From Chitinophaga sp. CB10 (GTDB lineage Bacteria > Bacteroidota > Bacteroidia > Chitinophagales > Chitinophagaceae), in the NCBI GenBank assembly GCA_001870995.2, contig MLAV02000002.1, forward strand, positions 310,001 through 374,000: a stretch of DNA of 64,000 bases. Direction: 5' to 3'. This document shows positions 9,701-18,084 of this stretch, piece after piece (the stretch's first letter is position 1; each line of letters begins with the position of its first letter). Made by a program: the position numbers and the translations under genes. A model generated the notes under the pieces. The model saw nothing but the letters and a program-made list of their open reading frames with translations. It had not been told where the DNA came from and searched no databases.

Positions 9701-10078
9701 TTACAATTTATTTACAACCCGATGAATTCCATCCTTTATTAATGGAACATTAAAGTTTATCAGTAGCCCCAGTTTTAATCCGGTCAACTTCAGGTATGTA
9801 AGCACTTGTTTGTAATGCACATCCTTTAGTTCTTCCACTGATTTTATTTCAATAATAACCTTTTCGTTAATAATCAAATCAGCTCTAAAAGCCTTTTCCA
9901 ACACAAACTCGTTATGAACCAAATCGACCTCCAGCTGCTGCACTACAACAAGATTTCTTTTTCTTAATTCAAAAGCCAGCAGCTGCTCATACACTGATTC
10001 GTACAATCCTGGTCCAAACTTCTTGTGTATATAATAGCACACTTCCACAATCTCTTTCGAGATTTCATTTTCTGTCAT
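9701..10078 (-). CDS. GxxExxY family protein inserted in the nuo operon
   Basis: Small protein (125 residues from ATG 10078, MTENEISKE) of the GxxExxY family, placed by Pfam in the PD-(D/E)XK nuclease superfamily. The signature is present as GLYESVY (about residues 24-30). Nuclease-like blocks follow: FRADLIINEKVIIEIKSVEE, with a D-(x)n-ExK arrangement, and YKQVLTYLKLTGLKLGLLINF. Its function is not established. It interrupts the otherwise continuous nuoF-nuoG junction and is flanked by near-identical 46-bp inverted repeats, so it looks like a mobile or formerly mobile cassette. It lies in the same orientation as nuo and has no terminator, so the operon may still be read through. Longer upstream in-frame codons run into the repeat and nuoF and were not used. 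Confidence 0.88.
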   Translation of the reverse strand: MTENEISKEIVEVCYYIHKKFGPGLYESVYEQLLAFELRKRNLVVVQQLEVDLVHNEFVLEKAFRADLIINEKVIIEIKSVEELKDVHYKQVLTYLKLTGLKLGLLINFNVPLIKDGIHRVVNKL

Positions 10079-10106
10079 GGATGAAAAATTTAAGGTTAAC
10101 AATTCA

Positions 10107-10152
10107 GAAAATAAACTTTGCCTCTTAGCTCCTTTGCGTGCTTTGCGAGCAA
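10107..10152. repeat. Right inverted repeat of the GxxExxY cassette
   Basis: Partner of the repeat at 9655-9700 in opposite orientation (41 of 46 matches). Its outer edge abuts the nuoF stop codon (10153-10155). The two repeats enclose 406 bp, and the whole unit is 498 bp. No clear target-site duplication is visible in the immediate flanks. Confidence 0.85.
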
Positions 10153-11511
10153 CTAAACCGCTGCCGGAACAGGTAACGGGTCCGCATAGTGCGCCAGACC
10201 ATAGTTGCGGCGCAGCGCTTCTTCCGGATTTTTCACATGCCATTCAAACTCGTCGCGGAAGTGGCGGATAGCTGCCGCTACCGGCCATGCTGCCGCATCT
10301 CCCAGCGGGCAGATGGTGTTACCTTCGATCTTCCGCTGGATGTCCCAGAGCAGGTCGATATCACTCATCTTGCCTTTACCTGTTTCGATATTTTTCAGCA
10401 CTTTCTCCATCCAGCCGGTACCTTCACGGCAAGGGCTGCACTGGCCGCAGCTTTCGTGGTGGTAGAAACGTGCGAAGGTCAGCGTGTTTTTAACGATACA
10501 CTGGTCTTCATCCATTACGATAAACCCGCCGGAACCCAGCATGGAGCCGGTAGCAAAGCCGCCGTCGGCCAGGCTTTCGTAGGTCATCATCCTGGTTTCG
10601 CCTTTGGCTGTTTTCAGCAGCAGGTTAGCCGGCAGCACCGGTACGGAAGATCCGCCGGGGATGCAGGCTTTCAGGCGTTTGCCGTTTTTGATACCGCCGC
10701 AGTATTCATCAGAGAAGATGAATTCTTCCACGGAGATGTTCATTTCGATTTCATATACGCCTGGTTTGTTGATGTTACCGCAGGCGGAAATCAGTTTGGT
10801 ACCGGTAGATTTACCAGTACCGAGTTTAATATATTCATCACCGCCGTACTTGATGATAGGTACGACTGCTGCGAGCGTTTCAACGTTGTTTACCACGGTA
10901 GGGCACTGCCAGAGGCCTTTTACAGCCGGGAACGGCGGCTTGATGCGTGGGTTGCCGCGTTTACCTTCCAGGGATTCGATGAGCGCAGTTTCTTCCCCGC
11001 AGATGTAAGCGCCGGCGCCGCGTTGTACGTAGATTTCCAGGTCAAAACCGGTACCCAGGATGTTTTTACCCAGCCAGCCGTTATTTTTTGCTTCCTGGAT
11101 CGCTTGTTCCAGGATGTCGGGAATCCAGGCGTACTCACCGCGGATATAGATATAGCAAGCGTTTGCGCCGAGGGTGAAGCTGGAGATCAGCAGCCCTTCG
11201 ATCAGCAGGTGAGGGATAAACTCCATGAGGTAGCGGTCTTTAAACGTACCAGGCTCGGATTCATCCGCATTACAAACGAGGTAACGGGGAACACCTTCAG
11301 GCTTGGCAATGAAGCTCCATTTCATACCGGTAGGGAAGCCGGCGCCACCGCGGCCTCTCAGGCCACTCTTTTTCACTTCTTCCAGAACAGCTTCAGGCCC
11401 CATGCTTTTCAGCGCTTTTTCCGCTGCAGCATAACCGCCGTTTTTCCGGTAAGTATCGTAATACCGGATGCCTTCAATATGTGCGTTTTCTAAAAGTAAT
11501 TTGCGTCCCAT
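10153..11511 (-). CDS. nuoF: NADH-quinone oxidoreductase subunit F (NADH-binding)
   Basis: Subunit that binds NADH and FMN and carries the N3 4Fe-4S cluster, the electron entry point of complex I. It has 452 residues. The glycine-rich dinucleotide/FMN motif GRGGAGFPTGMKW lies at about 53-65, a second conserved block is ICGEETALIESLEGKRG, and the cluster motif is ESCGQCSPCREGTGW with the fourth cysteine in NTICPLGDAAAW. The C-terminus ends exactly at the outer edge of the inverted repeat, so its last few codons (PVPAAV) could have been altered by that insertion. Confidence 0.97.
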   Translation of the reverse strand: MGRKLLLENAHIEGIRYYDTYRKNGGYAAAEKALKSMGPEAVLEEVKKSGLRGRGGAGFPTGMKWSFIAKPEGVPRYLVCNADESEPGTFKDRYLMEFIPHLLIEGLLISSFTLGANACYIYIRGEYAWIPDILEQAIQEAKNNGWLGKNILGTGFDLEIYVQRGAGAYICGEETALIESLEGKRGNPRIKPPFPAVKGLWQCPTVVNNVETLAAVVPIIKYGGDEYIKLGTGKSTGTKLISACGNINKPGVYEIEMNISVEEFIFSDEYCGGIKNGKRLKACIPGGSSVPVLPANLLLKTAKGETRMMTYESLADGGFATGSMLGSGGFIVMDEDQCIVKNTLTFARFYHHESCGQCSPCREGTGWMEKVLKNIETGKGKMSDIDLLWDIQRKIEGNTICPLGDAAAWPVAAAIRHFRDEFEWHVKNPEEALRRNYGLAHYADPLPVPAAV

Positions 11512-11577
11512 TTTCTTCCTTATAGATTGGTAACAACACAGCTGCCACCAACAGATTTTTGTATAGATTAAAGACCA

Positions 11578-11769
11578 TCAGGCTTTGCTGGCTCCCCTCT
11601 TTGCGATGCGGTTGCCAAGGCGGTACAACAGGTATCCGGCGCTAACGCCGAAAACAAAGGAAACAAAAGCATCTTCAATTCTCCACAGCGCGGTGAATAA
11701 CCCCAGCAGCAATATGGATTCGATAATGAAGAACTTATTTTGCAATAGTAATCCTGTCAATAACCTCAT
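11578..11769 (-). CDS. Small membrane protein between nuoE and nuoF
   Basis: 63-residue unrecognised protein encoded inside the nuo operon. It has two predicted membrane helices (about residues 13-29 and 34-50) and a basic C-terminus (GNRIAKRGASKA), so it is probably an inner-membrane protein with positive cytoplasmic ends. It starts at ATG 11769, about 20 bp after the nuoE stop, and ends about 65 bp before nuoF. Protein-like composition and spacing favour a real gene. It could be an accessory or assembly factor of complex I, but nothing in the sequence proves that. Confidence 0.6.
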   Translation of the reverse strand: MRLLTGLLLQNKFFIIESILLLGLFTALWRIEDAFVSFVFGVSAGYLLYRLGNRIAKRGASKA

Positions 11770-11789
11770 GGGTATTTTTTTAACTGGAA

Positions 11790-12281
11790 TTAGTTAGCCT
11801 TTGCCCTGCATTCAGCGATGATCTCATCCACTTTCGCAGGCGTCAGATGCTCGCGGTAATGCTTACCCAGCTGCATCATCGGGGCGTAACCGCAGGCGCC
11901 GAGGCATTCCACTGTTTTCAGTGTAAACATGCCGTCAGCGGTAGTTTCACCTACATCAATGCCCAGTTTGGATTTGATGTAATCAATGATGTTATCGGAT
12001 CCGCTCACCATGCAGGGCCCCGTCTGACAAACTTCAAACAGGTACTTACCCACAGGCTTCAGATTAAACATGCTGTAGAACGTAGCTACTTCATATACTT
12101 CGATAGGCTTGATTTGCAGCAGCGATGCCACATAGTCCATCGTTTCTGCGCTCAACCACCCACCAAATGATTCCTGTGCCAGGTGAAGCACTGGTATCAG
12201 CGCACTTTTCTGCTTTCCTTCCGGATAGCGTGCGATGATCTCTTTTACTTTATTCAGTTTCTCTTCAGAAAATTGAACCAC
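11790..12281 (-). CDS. nuoE: NADH-quinone oxidoreductase subunit E
   Basis: Thioredoxin-like 2Fe-2S subunit of the NADH module. From a GTG start at 12281 it is 163 residues, close to the E. coli length of 166. Cluster ligands are C85 and C90 (CQTGPC) and C126 and C130 (CLGAC). The N-terminal helical domain begins FSEEKLNKVKEII. No ATG lies near the expected start. The only longer option begins with TTG at 12368 and adds 29 residues of unlikely sequence, so GTG was preferred. The start is the uncertain point, not the identity. Confidence 0.93.
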   Translation of the reverse strand: MVQFSEEKLNKVKEIIARYPEGKQKSALIPVLHLAQESFGGWLSAETMDYVASLLQIKPIEVYEVATFYSMFNLKPVGKYLFEVCQTGPCMVSGSDNIIDYIKSKLGIDVGETTADGMFTLKTVECLGACGYAPMMQLGKHYREHLTPAKVDEIIAECRAKAN

Positions 12282-12413
12282 AGCTATTGATAATTTATAT
12301 TTGAGTAAACCTGTTGTCTTTAGTTTTTGGGGAGATGTGAATGCCGTTGCAACCCACCTCTCCGGCAATGAAAAAACAACCGGACTTAGAACGATTGAAT
12401 TGACAGGGTATCC

Positions 12414-13634
12414 TTACGCGTCCAGCTCTCCCGCGATCAGGTTAAGGCTACTCATACAGATGATGGCATCTGAGATCATAGCGCCCTGCACCAGTTCGGC
12501 ATAGGCCTGGTAGTAGATAAAGCAAGGACGGCGGAAGTGCAGGCGGTAAGGGCTGCGGCCACCATCGCTGATAAGGTAGAAGCCCAGTTCACCGTTTGCG
12601 CCCTCTACTGAGTTATACACTTCTCCCGGTACGATGTCCGTTTCACCCATCACAATTTTAAAGTGATAGATGAGCGCTTCCATCTTCGTATATACGTCCT
12701 GTTTAGGAGGCAGGTAGAACTCAGGTACTTTTGCATGGTACACATCATCCGGAAGGTCTTTCAGTTTTTCCACCGCCTGGCGGATAATGCTGATACTTTC
12801 CCACATTTCCGCGTTACGAACGAGGTAACGGTCGTAGCAATCGCCGGTAGAACCAATAGGTACGGTAAAATCGAAATCCTGGTAGGAGCTGTAAGGAGAA
12901 GCCACGCGCACGTCATAATCCACGCCGGCAGCGCGGAGGTTAGGGCCGGTAAAGCCGTAGCTCATGGCGCGTTTGGCGTCGATGCCGCCTACCCCCTGCG
13001 TACGTTCGATGAAGATACGGTTGCGTGTCAGGAGGGTTTCAAATTCTTTGAGCGCTTTCGGATATTCATCCAGGAAGCGGTGTATTTTCTGCCAGGCTGC
13101 AGGCGTGAAGTTTCTTTCGAAACCGCCTACACGGCCGATGTTGGTAGTAAGACGGGAACCGCAGATCTCTTCGTAGATCTCATAGATCAACTCGCGGTAG
13201 GTCATCAGGTACACGAACCCGGTGAGTGCGCCGGTATCCACGCCCATTACCGCATTACAGATCAGGTGATCCGCGATGCGGGCCAGTTCCATGATGATTA
13301 CGCGGAGGTAATCCACACGTTTAGGCACTTCGATACCAAGGAGTTTTTCTACGGTCAGATGCCAGCCCATGTTGTTGATCGGGGAAGAGCAGTAGTTGAG
13401 GCGATCTGTGAGTGGAGTGATCTGGTAGTAGGGGCGGCGTTCAGCTATTTTTTCGAAAGCGCGGTGGATGTAGCCCACGGTAGATTCTGCGCTGACGATG
13501 CGTTCACCGTCGATTTCCAGAATATTTTGAAACACACCGTGCGTAGCCGGGTGGGTAGGACCCAGGTTCAGTGTGGTAGTTGTTTTTTCTATGGAGCCTT
13601 GCGGCAGGTTTACGTGTTGTTTCTGGTCTAGCAT
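12414..13634 (-). CDS. nuoD: NADH-quinone oxidoreductase subunit D
   Basis: 49-kDa-type subunit that forms the quinone-binding pocket with NuoB. It has 406 residues. Typical blocks are GPTHPATHGVFQNILEIDGE near the N-terminus, GYIHRAFEKIAE, DRLNYCSSPINNMGW and the C-terminal ISDAIICMSSLNLIAGELD. It lies 11 bp downstream of nuoC and is separate from it, unlike the fused NuoCD of E. coli. A gap of about 130 bp follows before nuoE. Confidence 0.97.
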   Translation of the reverse strand: MLDQKQHVNLPQGSIEKTTTTLNLGPTHPATHGVFQNILEIDGERIVSAESTVGYIHRAFEKIAERRPYYQITPLTDRLNYCSSPINNMGWHLTVEKLLGIEVPKRVDYLRVIIMELARIADHLICNAVMGVDTGALTGFVYLMTYRELIYEIYEEICGSRLTTNIGRVGGFERNFTPAAWQKIHRFLDEYPKALKEFETLLTRNRIFIERTQGVGGIDAKRAMSYGFTGPNLRAAGVDYDVRVASPYSSYQDFDFTVPIGSTGDCYDRYLVRNAEMWESISIIRQAVEKLKDLPDDVYHAKVPEFYLPPKQDVYTKMEALIYHFKIVMGETDIVPGEVYNSVEGANGELGFYLISDGGRSPYRLHFRRPCFIYYQAYAELVQGAMISDAIICMSSLNLIAGELDA

Positions 13635-13645
13635 ATCCTTAAGTA

Positions 13646-14161
13646 TTAAATGTTTCCGCCGCGACCAAACATCTCATCGTCTTTGTCGGTACGCATGGAG
13701 TCTTCCAGCGGGAATTCCTTACGCATAGGGAAATATGTCATTTCCTCTACGTTTAGGATACGTTTCAGATTAGGGTGGCCAACGAAGTCAACCCCGAAAA
13801 AGTCATATGTTTCGCGCTCCATCCAGTTTGCAGAGAGAAACAGGCTGGTAGCGGTAAATACTTTTGGCGCAGCAACCGGCGCAAACACCTTCATGCGGAT
13901 ACGAACATTGTCCACAAAGTTGTGCAGGTGATAGATAACGGCCAGTTCTTCGTTTTTCCTTTCCGGATAGTGAACGGCAGTGATATCCGTCAAAAACTGA
14001 AAACGCAATTCCTCATCGTCAAACAGGAATTGCATTACTTTCAGGTTAGAGTCACGTTGTGCGGTGAAGGTGAGCATGCCATACGGCTCTTCAAAGCCGG
14101 TGACCACATCTCCAAACTTCTCCGTAAGGCGTTGCTGTATGCGTTCGTTTGTTAAAGACAT
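13646..14161 (-). CDS. nuoC: NADH-quinone oxidoreductase subunit C
   Basis: 30-kDa-type subunit of the peripheral arm, 171 residues from ATG 14161 (MSLTNERIQQRL). An earlier TTG two codons upstream is a less likely start. The family signature NWMERETYDFFGVDFVGHPN is present at about 115-134, followed by LKRILNVEEMTYFPMRKEFP. It acts with NuoD, which follows after 11 bp. Confidence 0.95.
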   Translation of the reverse strand: MSLTNERIQQRLTEKFGDVVTGFEEPYGMLTFTAQRDSNLKVMQFLFDDEELRFQFLTDITAVHYPERKNEELAVIYHLHNFVDNVRIRMKVFAPVAAPKVFTATSLFLSANWMERETYDFFGVDFVGHPNLKRILNVEEMTYFPMRKEFPLEDSMRTDKDDEMFGRGGNI

Positions 14162-14201
14162 TAACAAGAATAATTTACGTTTACGATTACCTGTTCTTCG
14201 G

Positions 14202-14765
14202 TTATTTGATACCGTATGATTCCATCAGTTCACGGTATTTCTCAGAGTTACGGCGGCGGAGGCTTTCGTTATGCACCAGCTCCTGGATGCGCATAAACCC
14301 GTCGATGATACCTTCTGGTCTTGGAGGGCATCCCGGCACGTACACATCTACCGGTATCACCTGGTCAATACCCTGAAGAACGGAGTAAGTATCGAAAATA
14401 CCGCCGCTGGAAGCGCAGGCTCCTACGGCCATTACCCAGCGTGGTTCCGCCATTTGCAGGTACACCTGGCGAACGATAGGACCCATTTTCTTTGAAATGG
14501 TACCCATTACCATCAGCAGGTCGCACTGGCGCGGTGTAAACGCCATACGTTCCGCGCCAAAACGCGCCATGTCATAAGTGGCCGCCATGGTTGCCATGAA
14601 TTCAATTCCACAGCAGGAAGTGGCAAAAGGCAGTGGCCAGATGGAGTTTTTACGGGCCAGACCTATGACTTTATCAAAAGAGGTGGCGTAAAATCCTTCA
14701 CCGGAATATCCCTCGGGGATTTCCACCATCTTCACATTAGTATTATATTGAACCGGACGAGGCAT
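14202..14765 (-). CDS. nuoB: NADH-quinone oxidoreductase subunit B
   Basis: Carries the terminal N2 4Fe-4S cluster that reduces quinone. It has 187 residues. Cluster ligands are the adjacent pair C51-C52 (ATSCCGIEF), C117 (GACASSGG) and C146 (VPGCPPRPE). It lies between nuoA and nuoC in the operon, 24 bp from nuoA and about 40 bp from nuoC. Confidence 0.97.
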   Translation of the reverse strand: MPRPVQYNTNVKMVEIPEGYSGEGFYATSFDKVIGLARKNSIWPLPFATSCCGIEFMATMAATYDMARFGAERMAFTPRQCDLLMVMGTISKKMGPIVRQVYLQMAEPRWVMAVGACASSGGIFDTYSVLQGIDQVIPVDVYVPGCPPRPEGIIDGFMRIQELVHNESLRRRNSEKYRELMESYGIK

Positions 14766-14789
14766 GGTATTAGTTTTAATGATTTAAGA

Positions 14790-15182
14790 TTAGTCTTCCC
14801 ACTTGAGAGCGCCTTTCTTCACGATATAAATAAATCCGCAGAGGAAAAATCCAACAAACATCAACACGGCAGTAAATCCTTCCCAACCAAGATCTCTAAA
14901 GTTAACAGCGTAGGGATAAAAAAAGATTACTTCGACATCAAATAGCACAAAGAGGATGGCAGTAAGAAAGTATTTGATGGCTACCGGCTGGCGGGCATTT
15001 CCTTTTTGCTCGATCCCACTCTCAAAGTTAATGAGCTTATCCTCCGTTTTACGTTTTGGACCCAAAAAGTGGGTGGCGAGCATGGTAATTCCAACGAAAC
15101 CTAGAGCAGCAAGTAATTGCAGTACAATAGGGAAATAGCTGAAGGGCGTCGTTGCTGACAAAAGTTCAGTTTCTGTATACAT
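14790..15182 (-). CDS. nuoA: NADH-quinone oxidoreductase subunit A
   Basis: Small membrane subunit of complex I (130 residues, three helices). The family block KRKTEDKLINFESGIEQKG joins helices 1 and 2, and the acidic helix LFDVEVIFFYPYAV is present. The open frame extends upstream to 15278, but a strong promoter (15215-15245) lies inside that extension, so the start was placed at ATG 15182 (MYTETELLS). It is the first gene of the operon. Confidence 0.95.
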   Translation of the reverse strand: MYTETELLSATTPFSYFPIVLQLLAALGFVGITMLATHFLGPKRKTEDKLINFESGIEQKGNARQPVAIKYFLTAILFVLFDVEVIFFYPYAVNFRDLGWEGFTAVLMFVGFFLCGFIYIVKKGALKWED

Positions 15183-15214
15183 AAGCTTCCCGATAAAAAT
15201 ATTGACCGAATGCG

Positions 15215-15245
15215 CAAAAATACTGTAACTAAACCAAATATCAAA
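15215..15245 (-). promoter_or_regulatory. Promoter of the nuo operon
   Basis: On the minus strand it reads TTTG, 19 nt, TATTTTTG. This is an exact match to the Bacteroidota housekeeping promoter (TTTG-N19-TAnnTTTG). The expected transcription start is about 15208, giving a leader of roughly 25 nt before the nuoA ATG at 15182. Confidence 0.75.
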
Positions 15246-15288
15246 TGAATAAACCTTTAAAATATTAGATTTTTTCATTAACCAGAAA

Positions 15289-15323
15289 CAAAAAAACCCT
15301 CTGAAGTTCAGAGGGTTTTTTTG
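15289..15323. terminator. Bidirectional intrinsic terminator
   Basis: Perfect stem ACCCTCTGAA / TTCAGAGGGT with a single-base loop as drawn, or a slightly shorter stem with a larger loop, flanked by A- and T-runs. It lies just after the stop of the TPR gene on the minus strand and before the nuo promoter. Confidence 0.8.
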
Positions 15324-15341
15324 TATAACAAGATAAGTTAA

Positions 15342-17099
15342 TTACTTGTTACTGGCAGCCGTTTTGGCACCGTTACCTGCTGGTTTGGCAGCTTTTTCAC
15401 GTGCAGCCATGTTCTCTCTGATCTCTTTCACAGTAACGCTGTTAGGATCAACTGACAGCAGTTTTTCTGCATAAGTATTAATATTTTCCTTATCCTCTTT
15501 GTTGTAGTAGTACAACAGCATATAAGTGTAAGCGTTGATCAGGTTAGTTTTGTATTTGGCCGGATCAGCGCCCGCAGTTTCGATATATTTCTCGAAGTAA
15601 GGCTTAGCCACACCGCTCTGACCCTGCTGGTCTTTCGCGTAGTTAGCCATACCTCTGTAGTAGTAACCAGGGACATAGTCTGGTTTAGCTTCGATCATTT
15701 TACCATACAGCTCATCAGATTTGTTGAGCAGGGTGGTATCGATCGGTTTGGCAGTAGCGCCTGCGTAGTAGTACATCTGAGCTGGCAGATAATAGTCAAT
15801 CGCCTGCAGGGTTTCTTTGTTAGCCACACGCAGATCGTTTGCTTTTACATACCAGTCACCCGCTTTATCGTATTTACGGGCAGTTTTGTAAGCCTCCGCT
15901 ACCGCGTTGTACGCTTCCACGTCTTTGGTGGTATCCATTGCTGCGAATTTCTCCAGGTAACCCAGACCTTTGTCTGTATAACCTGCCTGGGTAGCGGAAT
16001 CCGCATCTTTCAGGCGCAGGTAGATAGTACTCAACAGTTTATAGTCCTGAACGGTCAGTTTGGAGTCGCCTGCTTTGGCAGCATAAGCGTCCATTACTTT
16101 TTTAGCATTCAGGGAGTCGCCTTTCTGCAGGTAAGCATCACCTACCAGGAGGTTCAGTTTATCAGCTGTTTCCTCGTTAGCGGTAGCGAGCGCTGCGTTA
16201 CCTTTGGAGATAGCCGCATCGTAGTCTTTTTTGAAGAAGGCTACGGAAGCATCCAGGTACTGCAGTTTGGCTTTATCCGCAGGGTCAGCTACGTCCATGT
16301 ACTGTTGCAGGTAGCCGGCAGCTCTGTTCCAGTCCAGCTGGTCCTTTTTAGGAGTGGTGTAGAACAGGAACAGCTCATAGAATGCAGGCGCATATTTTGG
16401 ATCCATGTTAGTCGCTTTCGTCCAGTCGGCCACTGCTTCTGCTTTCAGGCGGGCGTTGTAGTTAACAAGACCCTGTTTCAGCACAGCTTCAGCGTTGTTA
16501 GGATCCAGCTCCAGCGCTTTTTCGTATGTGGTAATCGCTTTACCGCCGTTTTCACCACCGAGGTAACGGTAGGCGTCACCCAGCTCGATGTAATCGGCAG
16601 CAGTAGGATTATACACTTCTTTTTTCTTGCGGCCTTCATTGTTCAGTAATTTCTCCATTACAGTCAATGCATAGGCGCGGTCGCCGCCTTTTACTTCGGT
16701 GTTGGCATCGGCGATAGCGCGGGCAACATCACCATCTCTGCCCTGGGTAGCAGCGCTGGCAGCTTCAAATTTTTGCTTGGCAGCAGCAGCATCTCCTTTG
16801 ATCAGGTCAAGACGGCCCATACCCACCTGCAGTAAAGCAGAGGTAGGAACAGCCTGCAAACCTTTCTGGAAAGTGGCCGCAGCACCAGCCTCATCACCCA
16901 TGGCCAGTTGCGCTATACCCATGTAATAATAGGCTTTGTCTTCTGTTGGCTTCGCAGCAATTACTTTTTCAAAATTCTGTTTTGCGGACAGATTTTTGCC
17001 GTAATACAGGTCTTTCAATCCATCATCCACAGATTGAGCCATCACACTGCTGGATGCAGCGCAAAGCATTGCTACGAGTAAACTTTTCCGTCTGTTCAT
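15342..17099 (-). CDS. Exported tetratricopeptide-repeat protein
   Basis: 585-residue protein from ATG 17099 (MNRRKSLLVAML). A codon TTG two triplets earlier is unlikely to be used. The N-terminus is a signal peptide ending near MAQSVDDGLKD. The rest is a series of TPR units, for example KAYYYMGIAQLAMGDEAGAA, KAITTYEKALELDPNNAEAV and VPGYYYRGMANYAKDQQGQS. The C-terminus is a low-complexity K/A-rich tail. TPR arrays mediate protein contacts, and no enzymatic domain is seen. It lies 36 bp after the PstS-like gene and probably shares its transcript. The function is unknown. Confidence 0.85.
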   Translation of the reverse strand: MNRRKSLLVAMLCAASSSVMAQSVDDGLKDLYYGKNLSAKQNFEKVIAAKPTEDKAYYYMGIAQLAMGDEAGAAATFQKGLQAVPTSALLQVGMGRLDLIKGDAAAAKQKFEAASAATQGRDGDVARAIADANTEVKGGDRAYALTVMEKLLNNEGRKKKEVYNPTAADYIELGDAYRYLGGENGGKAITTYEKALELDPNNAEAVLKQGLVNYNARLKAEAVADWTKATNMDPKYAPAFYELFLFYTTPKKDQLDWNRAAGYLQQYMDVADPADKAKLQYLDASVAFFKKDYDAAISKGNAALATANEETADKLNLLVGDAYLQKGDSLNAKKVMDAYAAKAGDSKLTVQDYKLLSTIYLRLKDADSATQAGYTDKGLGYLEKFAAMDTTKDVEAYNAVAEAYKTARKYDKAGDWYVKANDLRVANKETLQAIDYYLPAQMYYYAGATAKPIDTTLLNKSDELYGKMIEAKPDYVPGYYYRGMANYAKDQQGQSGVAKPYFEKYIETAGADPAKYKTNLINAYTYMLLYYYNKEDKENINTYAEKLLSVDPNSVTVKEIRENMAAREKAAKPAGNGAKTAASNK

Positions 17100-17135
17100 T
17101 TGCAATCTGATTTTTTAATTTTTAGTTGTGTTTTT

Positions 17136-18053
17136 CTACTTCAGGTTGGCCTCTCGAAATACTACATTCAATCTGGCCGGAAATAACCGGAACTGCTTAA
17201 TCACCAGCTGTCCCTCGTAACTTCCTAAAAATGTGGCAAACCCCGAACCCAATCCATTATACGGTTCCTTCAGGCAGTAAAAGAATCCACGTTTCAGTGG
17301 GTAGCTGCCTATCGCTATGTAAGCCTGGTGAGGCCTTACAAATTCGGAGTAGCCATCTGCGCGTAACTTGGCTACGCTTACATCGTTGGTAAAAGCCAGA
17401 GAAAGGGAATCATTTGGATCTGCAATCCAGCTAACACCTATTACTCCCATGGCATCTTTGTTCTTGGTCACATAATCCACCACCTCAGGATTTGTTTTGG
17501 CTGCCATCACATTGGCTGGCAAAGGTTTTCCCTTGTTGATGGAATCCCTGATATAGCGTACGGTGCTTGAGTTGGCATTATCAAACACCAGTTGCCACTT
17601 TCTGTCGGTTGCAGAACCGTCCATAATTGCTCTTACCTGGTCCATTGTAAGAATAGAATCCGGATTACTATGATTCACAATTAATGCCAAAGCATCCCAG
17701 GCAAGGAGTAAACTACGTGGTCTTATGTTAATTTTTTTAAAATAATCTTTTTCTTCCTGGTTAAAGTCTCTCGTGACAATTATCAGTCTTGCGCTATCGT
17801 TCAGCAAATCTTTAAAACATTCTGCTTCCGGCTTGTAATCTGCAATTACTTTCGCCTTTGGATACAAGGACTGGAAAACTTTTATTTCCGCTTCAATCAG
17901 AGGCTTGTATGACTCATCCACGGTAATGTGAATGGTTCCCTCGGTTGGCGTATCCAGTTTCTTTTTATTCGGATTGCTGTTGCAGGCAGAGAATACAACT
18001 GCTCCCATTGCCAGGCACAGGACCATGGTCTTAGTTACATTGGATAATCTCAT
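17136..18053 (-). CDS. PstS-like phosphate-binding-domain lipoprotein
   Basis: 305-residue lipoprotein from ATG 18053. The start is fixed by an AAGGAGG ribosome-binding site and by the lipoprotein signal MRLSNVTKT followed by the lipobox FSAC. The mature part resembles the PstS-like periplasmic binding fold (GTIHITVDESYKPLIEAEIK, ARLIIVTRDFNQEEKDYFKK and ALALIVNHSNPDSILT). Phosphate-binding proteins of this family normally feed a PstCAB transporter, but no such genes are here. The partners are instead a small membrane protein upstream and a TPR protein downstream. A role other than phosphate uptake is possible. Confidence 0.8.
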   Translation of the reverse strand: MRLSNVTKTMVLCLAMGAVVFSACNSNPNKKKLDTPTEGTIHITVDESYKPLIEAEIKVFQSLYPKAKVIADYKPEAECFKDLLNDSARLIIVTRDFNQEEKDYFKKINIRPRSLLLAWDALALIVNHSNPDSILTMDQVRAIMDGSATDRKWQLVFDNANSSTVRYIRDSINKGKPLPANVMAAKTNPEVVDYVTKNKDAMGVIGVSWIADPNDSLSLAFTNDVSVAKLRADGYSEFVRPHQAYIAIGSYPLKRGFFYCLKEPYNGLGSGFATFLGSYEGQLVIKQFRLFPARLNVVFREANLK

Positions 18054-18061
18054 AAAACAAA

Positions 18062-18068
18062 CCTCCTT
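18062..18068 (-). promoter_or_regulatory. Strong Shine-Dalgarno site of the PstS-like gene
   Basis: AAGGAGG on the minus strand, 8 nt before ATG 18053. Strong Shine-Dalgarno sites are uncommon in Bacteroidota, and this one decides the start codon against a longer open frame reaching 18143. Confidence 0.7.
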
Positions 18069-18084
18069 TCGCTTATATTTTGGT

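Noticed and set aside
10189..11493. 434-residue plus-strand frame opposite nuoF
   Set aside because: It mirrors nuoF completely and has no domain of its own.
15183..15278. Longer N-terminus of NuoA
   Set aside because: An exact promoter lies inside this stretch, so it is not expected to be translated.
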